Shown here: piece after piece, positions 47,119-55,100 of the stretch
Layout of the letters: each line of letters begins with the position of its first letter
Position numbering within the stretch: the stretch's first letter is position 1
From: Rhodovulum sp. 12E13
GTDB taxonomy: Bacteria > Pseudomonadota > Alphaproteobacteria > Rhodobacterales > Rhodobacteraceae
Reading direction: 5' to 3'
Assembly: GCF_003340565.1 (NCBI RefSeq)
Contig: NZ_QPLK01000003.1
Location: 1 to 64,000 of the forward strand
Length of the DNA stretch: 64,000 nt
Notes under the pieces: model-generated
Databases searched by the model: none
Seen by the model: only the letters and a program-made list of their open reading frames with translations
Told to the model about the DNA's origin: nothing
Made by a program: the position numbers and the translations under genes

Positions 47119-47460
47119 ATGGGACTGCCGCAGATCGACGAGAGCACCTCCGAGGCCGAGATCGAGGAGATCGCCGCCAAGGCACAGGACGCCGCCACCT
47201 TCCTCAAGGCGATCAGCCACGAGGGGCGGCTGATGATCCTTTGCCACCTCGTCTCGGGCGAGAAGACGGTGACCGAGCTCGAGCGGCTGCTCTCCGCCCG
47301 GCAGGCGGCCGTCTCGCAGCAACTCTCGCGACTGCGCCTCGAGGGGCTGGTCGTGCCGCGACGCGAGGGCAAGGCGATCTATTACAGTCTTGCCGACGAC
47401 CGCCCCCGCAAGATCATCGAGCTGGTCTACGAGCTTTTCTGCGGCGACGACGCGCGCTGA
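47119..47460 (+). CDS. soxR: ArsR-family sulfur-responsive repressor SoxR
   Basis: A 113-residue winged-helix repressor: DNA-binding helix LSARQAAVSQQLSRLR (58-73) and wing RREGKAIYYSL (81-91). It has exactly two cysteines, C42 (MILCHLV) and C108 (ELFCGDD), the spacing of the persulfide/polysulfide-sensing pair in BigR and SqrR. It should repress the sox genes until reduced sulfur forms a tetrasulfide or disulfide bridge. Candidate operator at 44313-44328. Cotranscribed with soxS and the GlcG-like gene. Confidence 0.93.
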   Translation: MGLPQIDESTSEAEIEEIAAKAQDAATFLKAISHEGRLMILCHLVSGEKTVTELERLLSARQAAVSQQLSRLRLEGLVVPRREGKAIYYSLADDRPRKIIELVYELFCGDDAR

Positions 47461-47733
47461 GCCCGGCCGGGCGCGCCAACGGGCGCGCCCACCGCGTACC
47501 TGCTGAACGCGGCACCTGGCCCCGGCACGTCCTTCGCCGGCGCGCGTGGCCCCGGCGCGTCCGACCCGATCGTGCGCCCGGGATGTCCCGGGCAGCCGGC
47601 TGAAGGCCGGCGGGGTGCAACGCCCCCTGCCCCGGTCACAGCCGGCCCCGCGCGCCGCCTGCGACGTTTCCCGCCGCGACGCGACGCGGGCGGCTGTTCT
47701 AGGAAGGGCGGGCGCGAACAGGGAGGAGCGCGC

Positions 47734-48804
47734 ATGTTCGATACGGCAACGGCGCTCGGCCTGTCCGAGCCTGCACTCGTCGCGCTGGTCGGCCTCGTCG
47801 GCGGCATCGTTCTGGGCCTCGCCGCCCGGCTCGGGCGCTTCTGCACCCTCGGCGCCATCGAGGATCTGCTCTACGGCGGATCAGACATCCGCATGCGGAT
47901 GTGGGCGCTCGCGGTCGGGGTGGCCGCCACGGCCGTCTTCGCGATGGAGGCGGCGGGCTGGGTCGCGACCGGCGAGACGTTCTACGTCGCAGACGGGTGG
48001 AACCCGGTCGCGCATGTGCTGGGCGGACTGCTTTTCGGCTACGGCATGGCGCTCGCCGGCAATTGCGGCTACGGCGCGCTCGCCCGCCTCGGGGGCGGCG
48101 ACCTGCGCGCCTTCGTGATCGTGCTCGTCATGGGTGTCTCGGCCTATGTGGTGCTGTCGGGCCCGCTCGCCGCGGCGCGCGTCGCGCTGCTGCCGCCCGA
48201 CCTGATCCGGGGCGAGGTGCCGGCCGGGTTCGCCGCGCTCGGCGGCGCGCTGCTCGGCGTCGCCGACCATGCCGTCGGCCTCGCCCTCGGCCTTGCCATC
48301 GCGACCGCCGCGCTCTGGCCCGACCGGATGCGCCGCGAGGGGCGTGCCGTGCTGTGGGGCGCGGCTGTGGGCCTCGCCATCGCGTCGGGCTGGGCGGGCA
48401 CCGCCTGGATCGCGGCGCACGGCTTCGAGCCCGCCGCGCTCGCCAGCCACTCCTTCGCGCGGCCGCTGGGCGACACGCTGCTCTGGGCGATGCTGGCGTC
48501 GGGGCTGACACTGTCGTTCGGCGTGGGCTCGGTCGCGGGGGTGCTCGGGGGCGCGCTGATCGGCGCGCTGATCCGCGGCCATTTCCGCTGGGAGGCCTGC
48601 GAGGACGCCCGCGAGTTGCGCCGCCAGATCGGCGGCGCGGCGGCGATGGGCGTGGGCGGGGCCGTCGCGCTCGGCTGCTCGGTGGGCCAGGGGCTGTCGG
48701 CGTTCTCGGTCCTGGCCTACGGCGCGCCGCTGACGGTCGCCTGCATCTGGGGGGGCGCCTGGCTGGGCCTGCGCCACCTGATCCACGGCTTCGCCCCGTC
48801 GTGA
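47734..48804 (+). CDS. soxT: YeeE/YedE family sulfur-compound transporter (SoxT-like)
   Basis: A 356-residue inner-membrane protein with two repeated YeeE modules. Conserved cysteine motifs for passing thiosulfate are visible: RFCTLGAIEDLLYG (about 35-48), NCGYGALARLGGGDLR (about 109) and GCSVGQGLSAFSVLA (about 320). It would import thiosulfate or another sulfur species, perhaps to inform SoxR. A GGGAGGAG site precedes ATG 47734. The 273-base gap from soxR may contain its own promoter. The soxT name rests on family and location. Confidence 0.85.
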   Translation: MFDTATALGLSEPALVALVGLVGGIVLGLAARLGRFCTLGAIEDLLYGGSDIRMRMWALAVGVAATAVFAMEAAGWVATGETFYVADGWNPVAHVLGGLLFGYGMALAGNCGYGALARLGGGDLRAFVIVLVMGVSAYVVLSGPLAAARVALLPPDLIRGEVPAGFAALGGALLGVADHAVGLALGLAIATAALWPDRMRREGRAVLWGAAVGLAIASGWAGTAWIAAHGFEPAALASHSFARPLGDTLLWAMLASGLTLSFGVGSVAGVLGGALIGALIRGHFRWEACEDARELRRQIGGAAAMGVGGAVALGCSVGQGLSAFSVLAYGAPLTVACIWGGAWLGLRHLIHGFAPS

Positions 48805-48835
48805 GCGCCGCGCGCGCGGCATGGGCAGCGCTTGT

Positions 48836-48892
48836 GCGGGGGGCCAGCCCCCCGCACCCCCCGGGATATTTCGGGCAAGAAGAAGCGGGATG
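48836..48892. repeat. Dispersed intergenic element, copy D
   Basis: G/C hairpin GGGGGGCCAGCCCCCC followed by CCCCCCGGGATATTTCGGG and CAAGAAGAAGCGGG. Same build as copies B and E. It follows the soxT-like gene and precedes the end of a convergent gene. Confidence 0.85.
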
Positions 48893-48968
48893 AAGAAGAG
48901 GCGGTGGGGGCGCGGGTACGGCGAGCGGTGCCGGTGGTGATTGCGGCGGCGCGGGCGGCGGACGCGCG

Positions 48969-50354
48969 TCAGGCGACGCGGCGGCCGTTGGCGGCGTAGA
49001 GGGCGGCGATGGCGCAGGAGGCGAGCCGCGCCTTGTCGTCGTCGGCGCGACTGGTGAGGATGATCGGGACCTGTGCGCCGATCACGATGCCCCCCGCTTC
49101 GGCATGGGCGACGAAGGTCAGCTCCTTGGCCAGCATGTTGCCCGATTCGAGGTTCGGCACGATCAGGATCTCGGCGCGGCCCGCGACCGCCGAGGTGATA
49201 CCCTTGGTGCGGGCGGCCGCGAGGTCGATGGCGTTGTCCATCGCCAGCGGCCCGTCGACGAGGCCGCCCGTGATCTGCCCGCGCTCCGACATCTTGGCGA
49301 GCGCGGCGGCGTCGAGCGTCGAGGGGATGCGCGGGTTGATCGTCTCCACCGCCGACAGGATGCCGACCTTGGGCTCGTGGATGCCGAGGGCGCGGGCGAG
49401 GTCGATGGCGTTCTGGGTGATGTCGACCTTGGTCTCGAGGTCGGGGGTGATGTTGATCGCCGCGTCCGAGATCATCAGCAGGTGCGGCAGGCCGGGCACG
49501 TCCATCACGAAGACATGGGAGAGCCGGCGCGCGGTGCGCAGGCCTCCCTCGCGCTTCACGATCGCCGAGAGCAGCACGTCGGTGTGCAGCCGGCCCTTCA
49601 TCAGCGCCCGCGCGCGGCCCTCGTGGACGAGCGCCACCGCGCGCCGGGCGGCTGCGGCGTGGTCGGGCTCGTGCACGATCTCGAGGCCGGCGATGTCGGC
49701 GCCCATCTCTTCGGCAGCGCTGCGGATCGCGGCCTCGTCGCCCACGAGGATGGGGGTGATGAGCGTATGGTCGCGCCCCAGCAGCGCCCCGCCGAGCGAG
49801 TTCGGCCCCTCGGGCGCGACGACCACGGTGGGGATCGGGTCGAGCGGCTCGGCGCGCTCGATCAGCGCGTCGAAATGGGCGTGGCGCTGGACCGTCAGGC
49901 CGGGGATGTCGTCGGCGTGGAAGGTCTGCGGCTTCAGGGGCGCCTTCACCTCGGCCTCGCCCTCGACCACCACCGCCCCGTCGACATGGCACACGCGGGT
50001 GGCGAGCGTGACGACACCGTCATCGCCGACCTCTGTCACCGTGACCGTGACGATCAGCTCGTCGCCGGCCTGGGCGCGGCCGACGAAGCGGAGCGACTGC
50101 GCGCAGTAGAGCGTGCCCGGCCCCGGCAGCTGGTTGCCGAGGACCGACGAGATGAGGGCCGCCACCCACATCGAGGGCGCAACCGCCTCGGGGATGCCGT
50201 CGCCGTCGCCATCCTCGCGCGGCAGGTGAAGGGGGTTCAGGTTTCCGCTCGCGTTGGCGAAGACGTAGAAATCGTCGGCGAGACAGATGCGGCGCGTCTC
50301 GGCCTCCATGCCGGGGCGCAGCTGGTCGAGGGGGACGTTGGTGAAGACGGTCAT
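48969..50354 (-). CDS. MaoC-like hydratase / phosphate acyltransferase fusion
   Basis: A 461-residue two-domain protein: a MaoC/hot-dog enoyl-CoA hydratase domain at about 10-140 (FANASGNLNPLHL is the MaoC motif) and a phosphate acetyl/butyryltransferase domain at about 160-461 (MISDAAINITPDLETK, VPNLESGNMLAKEL). This fusion is annotated as bifunctional enoyl-CoA hydratase/phosphate acetyltransferase in alphaproteobacteria. It probably connects an acyl-CoA pool to acyl-phosphate. No acetate kinase gene is adjacent, whereas many genomes have one. ATG 50354 starts the MaoC domain. Confidence 0.92.
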   Translation of the reverse strand: MTVFTNVPLDQLRPGMEAETRRICLADDFYVFANASGNLNPLHLPREDGDGDGIPEAVAPSMWVAALISSVLGNQLPGPGTLYCAQSLRFVGRAQAGDELIVTVTVTEVGDDGVVTLATRVCHVDGAVVVEGEAEVKAPLKPQTFHADDIPGLTVQRHAHFDALIERAEPLDPIPTVVVAPEGPNSLGGALLGRDHTLITPILVGDEAAIRSAAEEMGADIAGLEIVHEPDHAAAARRAVALVHEGRARALMKGRLHTDVLLSAIVKREGGLRTARRLSHVFVMDVPGLPHLLMISDAAINITPDLETKVDITQNAIDLARALGIHEPKVGILSAVETINPRIPSTLDAAALAKMSERGQITGGLVDGPLAMDNAIDLAAARTKGITSAVAGRAEILIVPNLESGNMLAKELTFVAHAEAGGIVIGAQVPIILTSRADDDKARLASCAIAALYAANGRRVA

Positions 50355-50475
50355 GGGGTCTCCGTTGGGGCGCTGTCGCTCGGTCGCGGCCGACCCTAGC
50401 CTGCCGGCGTGTCGGCGCGAGCATGGCACGCTGCGGCAAAAGCTCCCTGCCCCGTGCGCAGCGCCGAGACGGAAA

Positions 50476-50499
50476 AGGGCGGGCCGGACGGCCCGCCCT
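50476..50499 (-). terminator. Intrinsic terminator after the di-heme peroxidase gene
   Basis: Minus-strand stem GGGCGGGCC / GGCCCGCCC (9 bp, 4-base loop) followed by TTTT, 40 bases after the peroxidase stop. Confidence 0.8.
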
Positions 50500-50538
50500 T
50501 CCGTGCGCGTCGCGGCCCTGACCCGCCGCGGGGCGCGA

Positions 50539-51594
50539 TCAGTTGGGGATGACCTCTCCGCTCGGGTGCGGCGTCGCGGCCGTCTCGGGCGGCAGGATCG
50601 GGTAGACCACCTCGGGCAACTCGCCGGTCAGCGACTCCAGGAACGCGGTGATCGCCTCGCTTTCCTCGGCCGCCAGGGCGGTGCCGAGCTGGGACTCGGC
50701 CATGACCTCGACGGCGGTCTGCAGGCTCCAGACGTTGCCGGAATGGAAGTAGGGCGCCGTCAGCGCGATGTTGCGCAAGGGAGAGGCGCGGAAGACATAT
50801 TCGTCGTCGACCGTCTCGGTCACCTGATAGCGGCCCTTGTCGTCCTCCGGCAGGATCTCCGCGCCCGGCCGCTCCACGAGGCCGAAGGGGTAATAGCCGT
50901 TGCCGCCCAGGTTGACCCCGTTGTGGCAGGTCGCGCAGCCGGCCTCGAGGAACACCTCCATCCCGCGCTTCTGCTCGTCGGTCAACGCGTTGTCGTCGCC
51001 GTTCAGCCACGCATCGAAGGGCGAAGGCGTGATCAGCGTGGCCTGGAAGGCCTCGACCGCCTTGGCGAAGTTGTCGAAGGTGACGGGGTCGTCCTCTCCG
51101 GGGAAGGAGGCGTCGAACCACTCGACATATTGCGGCATCGAGTTGAGGGTCGCGAGGACGTTGTCGGGGGTGTTGGCCATCTCGACGCCCGCCTGAACCG
51201 GGCCCTTGGCCTGCTCGGCGAGGTTGGGCGCGCGGCCATCCCAGAACTGCGCGGTGTTGAACACCGCGTTCAGCACGGTGGGCGAGTTGCGCGGGCCGGT
51301 CTGCCAGCCATGGCCGATCGAGACGGGCATGTTGTCGTCGCCGCCGGTGGCGAGGTTGTGGCAGGAATTGCAGGAGAACACGCCCGATGCAGACATGCGC
51401 GGGTCAAAGAACAACGCCTTGCCCAGCTCGACCTTCTCCGGCGTGACGATGTTGTCGTCGAGCGCGGGGACGGTGGCAGGCACCGGCTGGAACATGTCCG
51501 ACGCCCAGTTGCGCAGGTCGTCGTCCTGCGCAAGGGCCGGGCCGGCAAGCGCCGTGGTGAGCACAAGCGCGGTGGCGGTGCGGAAAACGGTCAT
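50539..51594 (-). CDS. Di-heme cytochrome c peroxidase family protein
   Basis: A 351-residue periplasmic protein of the CcpA/MauG family. Signal peptide 1-22; heme motifs C75-NSCH79 and C220-ATCH224. FWDGRAPNLAEQAKGP (117-132) is the region that carries the peroxidatic loop in bacterial peroxidases, and a distal Met candidate is in the VMAESQLG segment. It reduces hydrogen peroxide with cytochrome c electrons, which would help a cell running Sox respiration. A MauG-like role is less likely. ATG 51594 is at the signal peptide. Confidence 0.9.
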   Translation of the reverse strand: MTVFRTATALVLTTALAGPALAQDDDLRNWASDMFQPVPATVPALDDNIVTPEKVELGKALFFDPRMSASGVFSCNSCHNLATGGDDNMPVSIGHGWQTGPRNSPTVLNAVFNTAQFWDGRAPNLAEQAKGPVQAGVEMANTPDNVLATLNSMPQYVEWFDASFPGEDDPVTFDNFAKAVEAFQATLITPSPFDAWLNGDDNALTDEQKRGMEVFLEAGCATCHNGVNLGGNGYYPFGLVERPGAEILPEDDKGRYQVTETVDDEYVFRASPLRNIALTAPYFHSGNVWSLQTAVEVMAESQLGTALAAEESEAITAFLESLTGELPEVVYPILPPETAATPHPSGEVIPN

Positions 51595-51739
51595 GGCTAC
51601 CTTCTCGTTACGTGGATCCTCCCGCGTCAGTTGAAGGCCGGCAGGGGCGGCCAACCTTGACCTCGATCAAGTGCAGGTCGCGGCTGTCGCACTTTCGGGC
51701 GCGTCGCGCGATCATGCCGCATCCGCGCGCGGGGTCGGC

Positions 51740-52318
51740 TCAGGGCTCGCTCCAGCCGTGCACATGCACGTCGCGCCCCGAATGCGCCCTCATGATCTCG
51801 GTGGCGATGCGCTCCTTTTCGGGGGCGTTCACCCGCACCCAGACCAGGATGCCGCCATGGGCGATCTGCTCGGCGTAGTAGTCCTTGTGGTGGCGGTTCA
51901 CCCGGCGGGCCAGCAGCGTGCCGAGCACCGCGCCGGGCGTGCCGCCGACGGCGACCGCCGCGACCGAGCCCAAAAGCGTGCTTGCGGGCGTCAGCAGCAC
52001 CGTCATGGCGATGGCCGAGCCGACGAAGAGAAAGCCGCCAACGATCCCGCCCTCCAGCTCGCCGATCGCCTCCTCCGAGACGAAGGCGGCGCGCGGCGCG
52101 TCCGCCTCGTCCTCGAGGTCGGCGGATGTCCACCAGTGCCGGCCGAACTTCGCCGCCATCGCCTCGTGCCCGCCGAGCACCGAGATGTCGTAGCGCGAGA
52201 AGCCGGCCATCATCAGGTCGTAGATCGTCTGCTGCAGCGTCTCGAAGCTGTCGAACACGCCGACCGCCTCGGGCACGTCGATGTAGTGGTCCGGCTTCGT
52301 CAGTCGGTGCTGGGTCAT
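51740..52318 (-). CDS. Membrane-embedded general-stress-like protein
   Basis: A 192-residue protein. The N-terminal part (VGVFDSFETLQQTIYDLMMAGF) has the ferredoxin-like helix seen in general stress protein 17M-type domains, two Gly-rich hydrophobic segments occupy about 93-112 and 115-140, and the C-terminal part (GGILVWVRVNAPEKERIATEI) is a second alpha-beta half. Function unknown. ATG 52318 is used; the longer frame crosses the ilv promoter and is shadow. It is divergent from the ilv leader. Confidence 0.8.
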   Translation of the reverse strand: MTQHRLTKPDHYIDVPEAVGVFDSFETLQQTIYDLMMAGFSRYDISVLGGHEAMAAKFGRHWWTSADLEDEADAPRAAFVSEEAIGELEGGIVGGFLFVGSAIAMTVLLTPASTLLGSVAAVAVGGTPGAVLGTLLARRVNRHHKDYYAEQIAHGGILVWVRVNAPEKERIATEIMRAHSGRDVHVHGWSEP

Positions 52319-52457
52319 CGTCGTCTCCCCCTCTCTCCCGTGCGGGCGAGGATCGCCCGACCCGCCCGCACCCGCCTTGACCGGCGTCAACTGCGGATGC
52401 CTCCGAAACGGAATTGCGCCGCCGCGACAGGCCGCGCAACTTCGGGGAAAATGGGCG

Positions 52458-52486
52458 TTGACCCGGTGCGGCGCGGGGCCTACGTT
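52458..52486 (+). promoter_or_regulatory. Candidate ilv promoter
   Basis: TTGACC (52458-52463), 17-base spacer, TACGTT (52481-52486). The predicted start near 52493 is about 19 bases before the leader-peptide ATG. Confidence 0.7.
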
Positions 52487-52511
52487 CCACGCAATTCGGA
52501 CGGAGAGAGCG

Positions 52512-52559
52512 ATGCCTCGCCTTGTGGTAATCGTAGGAGACGCGTGCATGGGCCGGTAA
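52512..52559 (+). CDS. ilvB leader peptide (attenuator)
   Basis: ATG 52512 to TAA 52557-52559 encodes MPRLVVIVGDACMGR. Five of residues 4-8 are Leu-Val-Val-Ile-Val, the three amino acids made through acetolactate synthase, and a GGAG site lies just before the ATG. A terminator follows 30 bases after the stop. Stalling at Leu/Val/Ile codons when charged tRNAs are scarce would let RNA polymerase read into ilvB. An alternative pairing between 52542-52552 (GCGTGCATGGG) and 52580-52590 (CCCATGCGCGC) is visible and abuts the terminator stem. Confidence 0.85.
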   Translation: MPRLVVIVGDACMGR

Positions 52560-52589
52560 CCCGGACACCCTGACGAGGTCCCATGCGCG

Positions 52590-52616
52590 CCCCCGACTTG
52601 CCATCGGGGGTTTTTT
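52590..52616 (+). terminator. ilvB attenuator terminator
   Basis: Stem CCCCCGA / TCGGGGG (7 bp, 7-base loop) followed by six T. It lies between the leader peptide and ilvB. Confidence 0.9.
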
Positions 52617-52668
52617 CATGTCCGAGAGACAGACCGACGCGACAGATGCCGGATACGGAGTGGATCAG

Positions 52669-54423
52669 ATGGCACAGCAGATGACCGGAGCGAGAATGGT
52701 GGTTCAGGCCCTGAAGGACCAGGGCGTGGACGTCGTATTCGGCTATCCCGGCGGCGCCGTGCTTCCGATCTACGACGAGATCTTCCAGGAGGCGGGCATC
52801 CGCCACATCCTCGTGCGGCACGAGCAGGGCGCGGCGCACGCGGCCGAGGGCTATGCCCGCTCCACCGGCAAGCCGGGCGTGGTGCTCGTCACCTCCGGCC
52901 CCGGGGCCACCAACACCGTGACGGGCATCACCGACGCTCTGATGGATTCGATCCCGCTCGTCGTGCTGACGGGCCAGGTGCCCACCTTCATGATCGGCTC
53001 CGACGCCTTTCAGGAGGCCGACACGGTCGGCATCACGCGGGCCTGCACCAAGATGAACTGGCTGGTGAAGGACACCGACCGGCTGGCCGAGACGATCCAC
53101 GAGGCGTTCCACGTCGCCACCAACGGTCGCCCCGGCCCCGTGCTCGTCGACATCCCCAAGGACGTGCAGTTCGCCACCGGCACCTATGTCGCCCCTCAGA
53201 CCGCCGATCTGGGCCATTACCAGCCGCGGGTGAAGGGCGACACCGAGATGATCACGCGCCTCGTCGAGGCGATGGAGACGGCCGAGCGCCCGGTCTTCTA
53301 CACCGGCGGCGGCGTGATCAATTCGGGGCCGCGGGCGAGCCAGCTCTTGCGCGAGTTCGTGGCCGAGACGGGCTTTCCCGTCACCTCCACCCTGATGGGC
53401 CTCGGCGCCTACCCCGCGAGCGGAGAGAACTGGCTGGGGATGCTGGGGATGCACGGTCTCTACGAGGCCAACCTCGCCATGCACGGCTGCGACCTGATGA
53501 TCAACGTCGGGGCGCGCTTCGACGACCGGATCACCGGCCGCATCTCCGACTTCTCGCCCCACAGCCGCAAGGCCCATATCGACATCGACCCCTCCTCGAT
53601 CAACAAGGTCGTGCATACCGACTTCCCCGTGATCGGCGACATCGCCCACGTCCTCGAGGAGGCGCTGCGCATCTGGCGGGCCCGCGGGAGCAAGACCAAC
53701 CGCGAGGCGCTGGGGAAGTGGTGGGCGCAGATCGGCGAATGGCGCGCGGTGGAGTGCCTGACGTTCCGCAACTCCGACACCGCGATCAAGCCGCAACACG
53801 CCGTCCAGCGGCTCGAGGCGCTGACGCGCGGGCACGACCGCTACGTCTGCACAGAGGTCGGGCAGCACCAGATGTGGGCGGCGCAGTTCATGGGCTTCGA
53901 CGCGCCCAACCGCTGGATGACCTCCGGCGGCCTCGGCACGATGGGCTACGGCGTGCCCGCCTCGATCGGCGTGCAGGTCGCCCACCCCGACGCGCTGGTG
54001 ATCAACGTCGCCGGCGAGGCGTCGTGGCTGATGAACATGCAGGAGATGGGCACCGCGGTGCAGTACCGGCTGCCGGTCAAGCAGTTCATCCTCAACAACG
54101 AGCGCCTCGGCATGGTGCGCCAGTGGCAGGAGCTGCTGCACGGCGAGCGCTACTCGCATTCGTGGTCCGAGGCGCTGCCCGATTTCGTCAAGCTCGCCGA
54201 GGCCTTCGGCTGCAAGGGCATCATGGTGAAGGACCCGAAAGACCTCGACGACGCAATCATGGAGATGATCGAGTACGACGGGCCGGTGATCTTCGACTGT
54301 CTCGTGGAGAAGCACGAGAACTGCTTCCCGATGATCCCGTCCGGCGAGCCGCACAACAAGATGCTGCTCGGCGATGCCACGACCCACGACGCCATCGGCA
54401 GCTCGGGCGCCGTGCTCGTCTGA
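52669..54423 (+). CDS. ilvB: Acetolactate synthase large subunit
   Basis: A 584-residue ThDP enzyme making acetolactate and acetohydroxybutyrate for Val, Leu and Ile. FGYPGGAVLPIYDE (24-37), catalytic E52 (RHEQGAAH), central FAD-type domain and ThDP/Mg domain near 448 reading GEAS (E450) in place of GDAS, with LNNERLGMVRQWQELLHGERY after it. ATG 52669 is chosen because GGAG lies 8 bases upstream; the in-frame ATG at 52618 falls directly on the terminator T-run with no ribosome-binding site. A terminator follows at 54464. Confidence 0.96.
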   Translation: MAQQMTGARMVVQALKDQGVDVVFGYPGGAVLPIYDEIFQEAGIRHILVRHEQGAAHAAEGYARSTGKPGVVLVTSGPGATNTVTGITDALMDSIPLVVLTGQVPTFMIGSDAFQEADTVGITRACTKMNWLVKDTDRLAETIHEAFHVATNGRPGPVLVDIPKDVQFATGTYVAPQTADLGHYQPRVKGDTEMITRLVEAMETAERPVFYTGGGVINSGPRASQLLREFVAETGFPVTSTLMGLGAYPASGENWLGMLGMHGLYEANLAMHGCDLMINVGARFDDRITGRISDFSPHSRKAHIDIDPSSINKVVHTDFPVIGDIAHVLEEALRIWRARGSKTNREALGKWWAQIGEWRAVECLTFRNSDTAIKPQHAVQRLEALTRGHDRYVCTEVGQHQMWAAQFMGFDAPNRWMTSGGLGTMGYGVPASIGVQVAHPDALVINVAGEASWLMNMQEMGTAVQYRLPVKQFILNNERLGMVRQWQELLHGERYSHSWSEALPDFVKLAEAFGCKGIMVKDPKDLDDAIMEMIEYDGPVIFDCLVEKHENCFPMIPSGEPHNKMLLGDATTHDAIGSSGAVLV

Positions 54424-54463
54424 GCCCCGGCACGGCGCGGAAGCGACGCTTCGAGACAGGAAA

Positions 54464-54489
54464 ACGGCGCCCCGGGCGCCGTTTTTTTT
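54464..54489 (+). terminator. Intrinsic terminator after ilvB
   Basis: Stem ACGGCGC / GCGCCGT (7 bp, 5-base loop) with a run of T through 54489, about 40 bases after the ilvB stop. Confidence 0.92.
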
Positions 54490-54641
54490 CATGTGGCGCC
54501 GGGGTTTTGCAATTCTCGCCCGGCCTGCTAGGCTGCCGTCAGGGTCAGCGTTGCACCGGGTGCGCGCGCTGCCTGACGGGGGCGCCAGCACCGCCACTCT
54601 GCCCCCGCCCAAAAATCAAAGAACGCAAGCGGGAGGGACGT

Positions 54642-55055
54642 TTGTATACCCACATCATGATTCCCGTCGATCTGGCCCATGCGGATCGGCTGGAGCGCGC
54701 CCTCAAGACCGGCGCCGACCTCGCCAAGCTCTACGGAGCGAAGGTGACCTATGTCGGTGTCACCGGAGTGCAGCCCAGCAAGGTCGCGCACACGCCCGAG
54801 GAATACGGGCGAAAGCTCTCCGAGTTCGCTCAGGGCCAGGCGAGCGCCTACGGAATCGAGGCCGGGTCGAAGCCGATCACGGCCCACGACCCGGCGATCG
54901 AGATCGACCACATGCTCGTCGACGTCGCCGACGAGATCGGCGCCGATCTGATCGTCGCCGGCACGCACGACCCGCACGCCTTCGACTGGCCCTCGCACGG
55001 CGGCAAGCTGGCGAGCCACGCCCATGTCTCGGTGCTGCTGGTCCGGGGCGGCTGA
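54642..55055 (+). CDS. Universal stress protein linked to BCCT transporter
   Basis: A 137-residue single Usp domain. It starts at TTG 54642, 5 bases after GGGAGGG; the first ATG (54657) is too far from that site. The chain opens YTHIMIPVDLAHADRLERAL and ends with GTHDPHAFDWPSHGGKLASHAHVSVLLVR. The usual ATP motif G-2X-G-9X-G(S/T) is degenerate (no second Gly and no GS pair), so nucleotide binding is uncertain. It is 45 bases upstream of a betaine/choline-type carrier; in Halomonas a Usp (TeaD) regulates an osmolyte transporter, a useful parallel. Confidence 0.85.
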   Translation: MYTHIMIPVDLAHADRLERALKTGADLAKLYGAKVTYVGVTGVQPSKVAHTPEEYGRKLSEFAQGQASAYGIEAGSKPITAHDPAIEIDHMLVDVADEIGADLIVAGTHDPHAFDWPSHGGKLASHAHVSVLLVRGG

Positions 55056-55100
55056 GCGCCGAAAAGACAGGAAAACAAAAGGGATTACAGGGAAACGCTC

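Noticed and set aside
52618-52668. Upstream in-frame start for ilvB
   Set aside because: ATG 52618 lies directly on the terminator T-run with no ribosome-binding site; 52669 has GGAG at proper spacing and gives the family-typical N-terminus.
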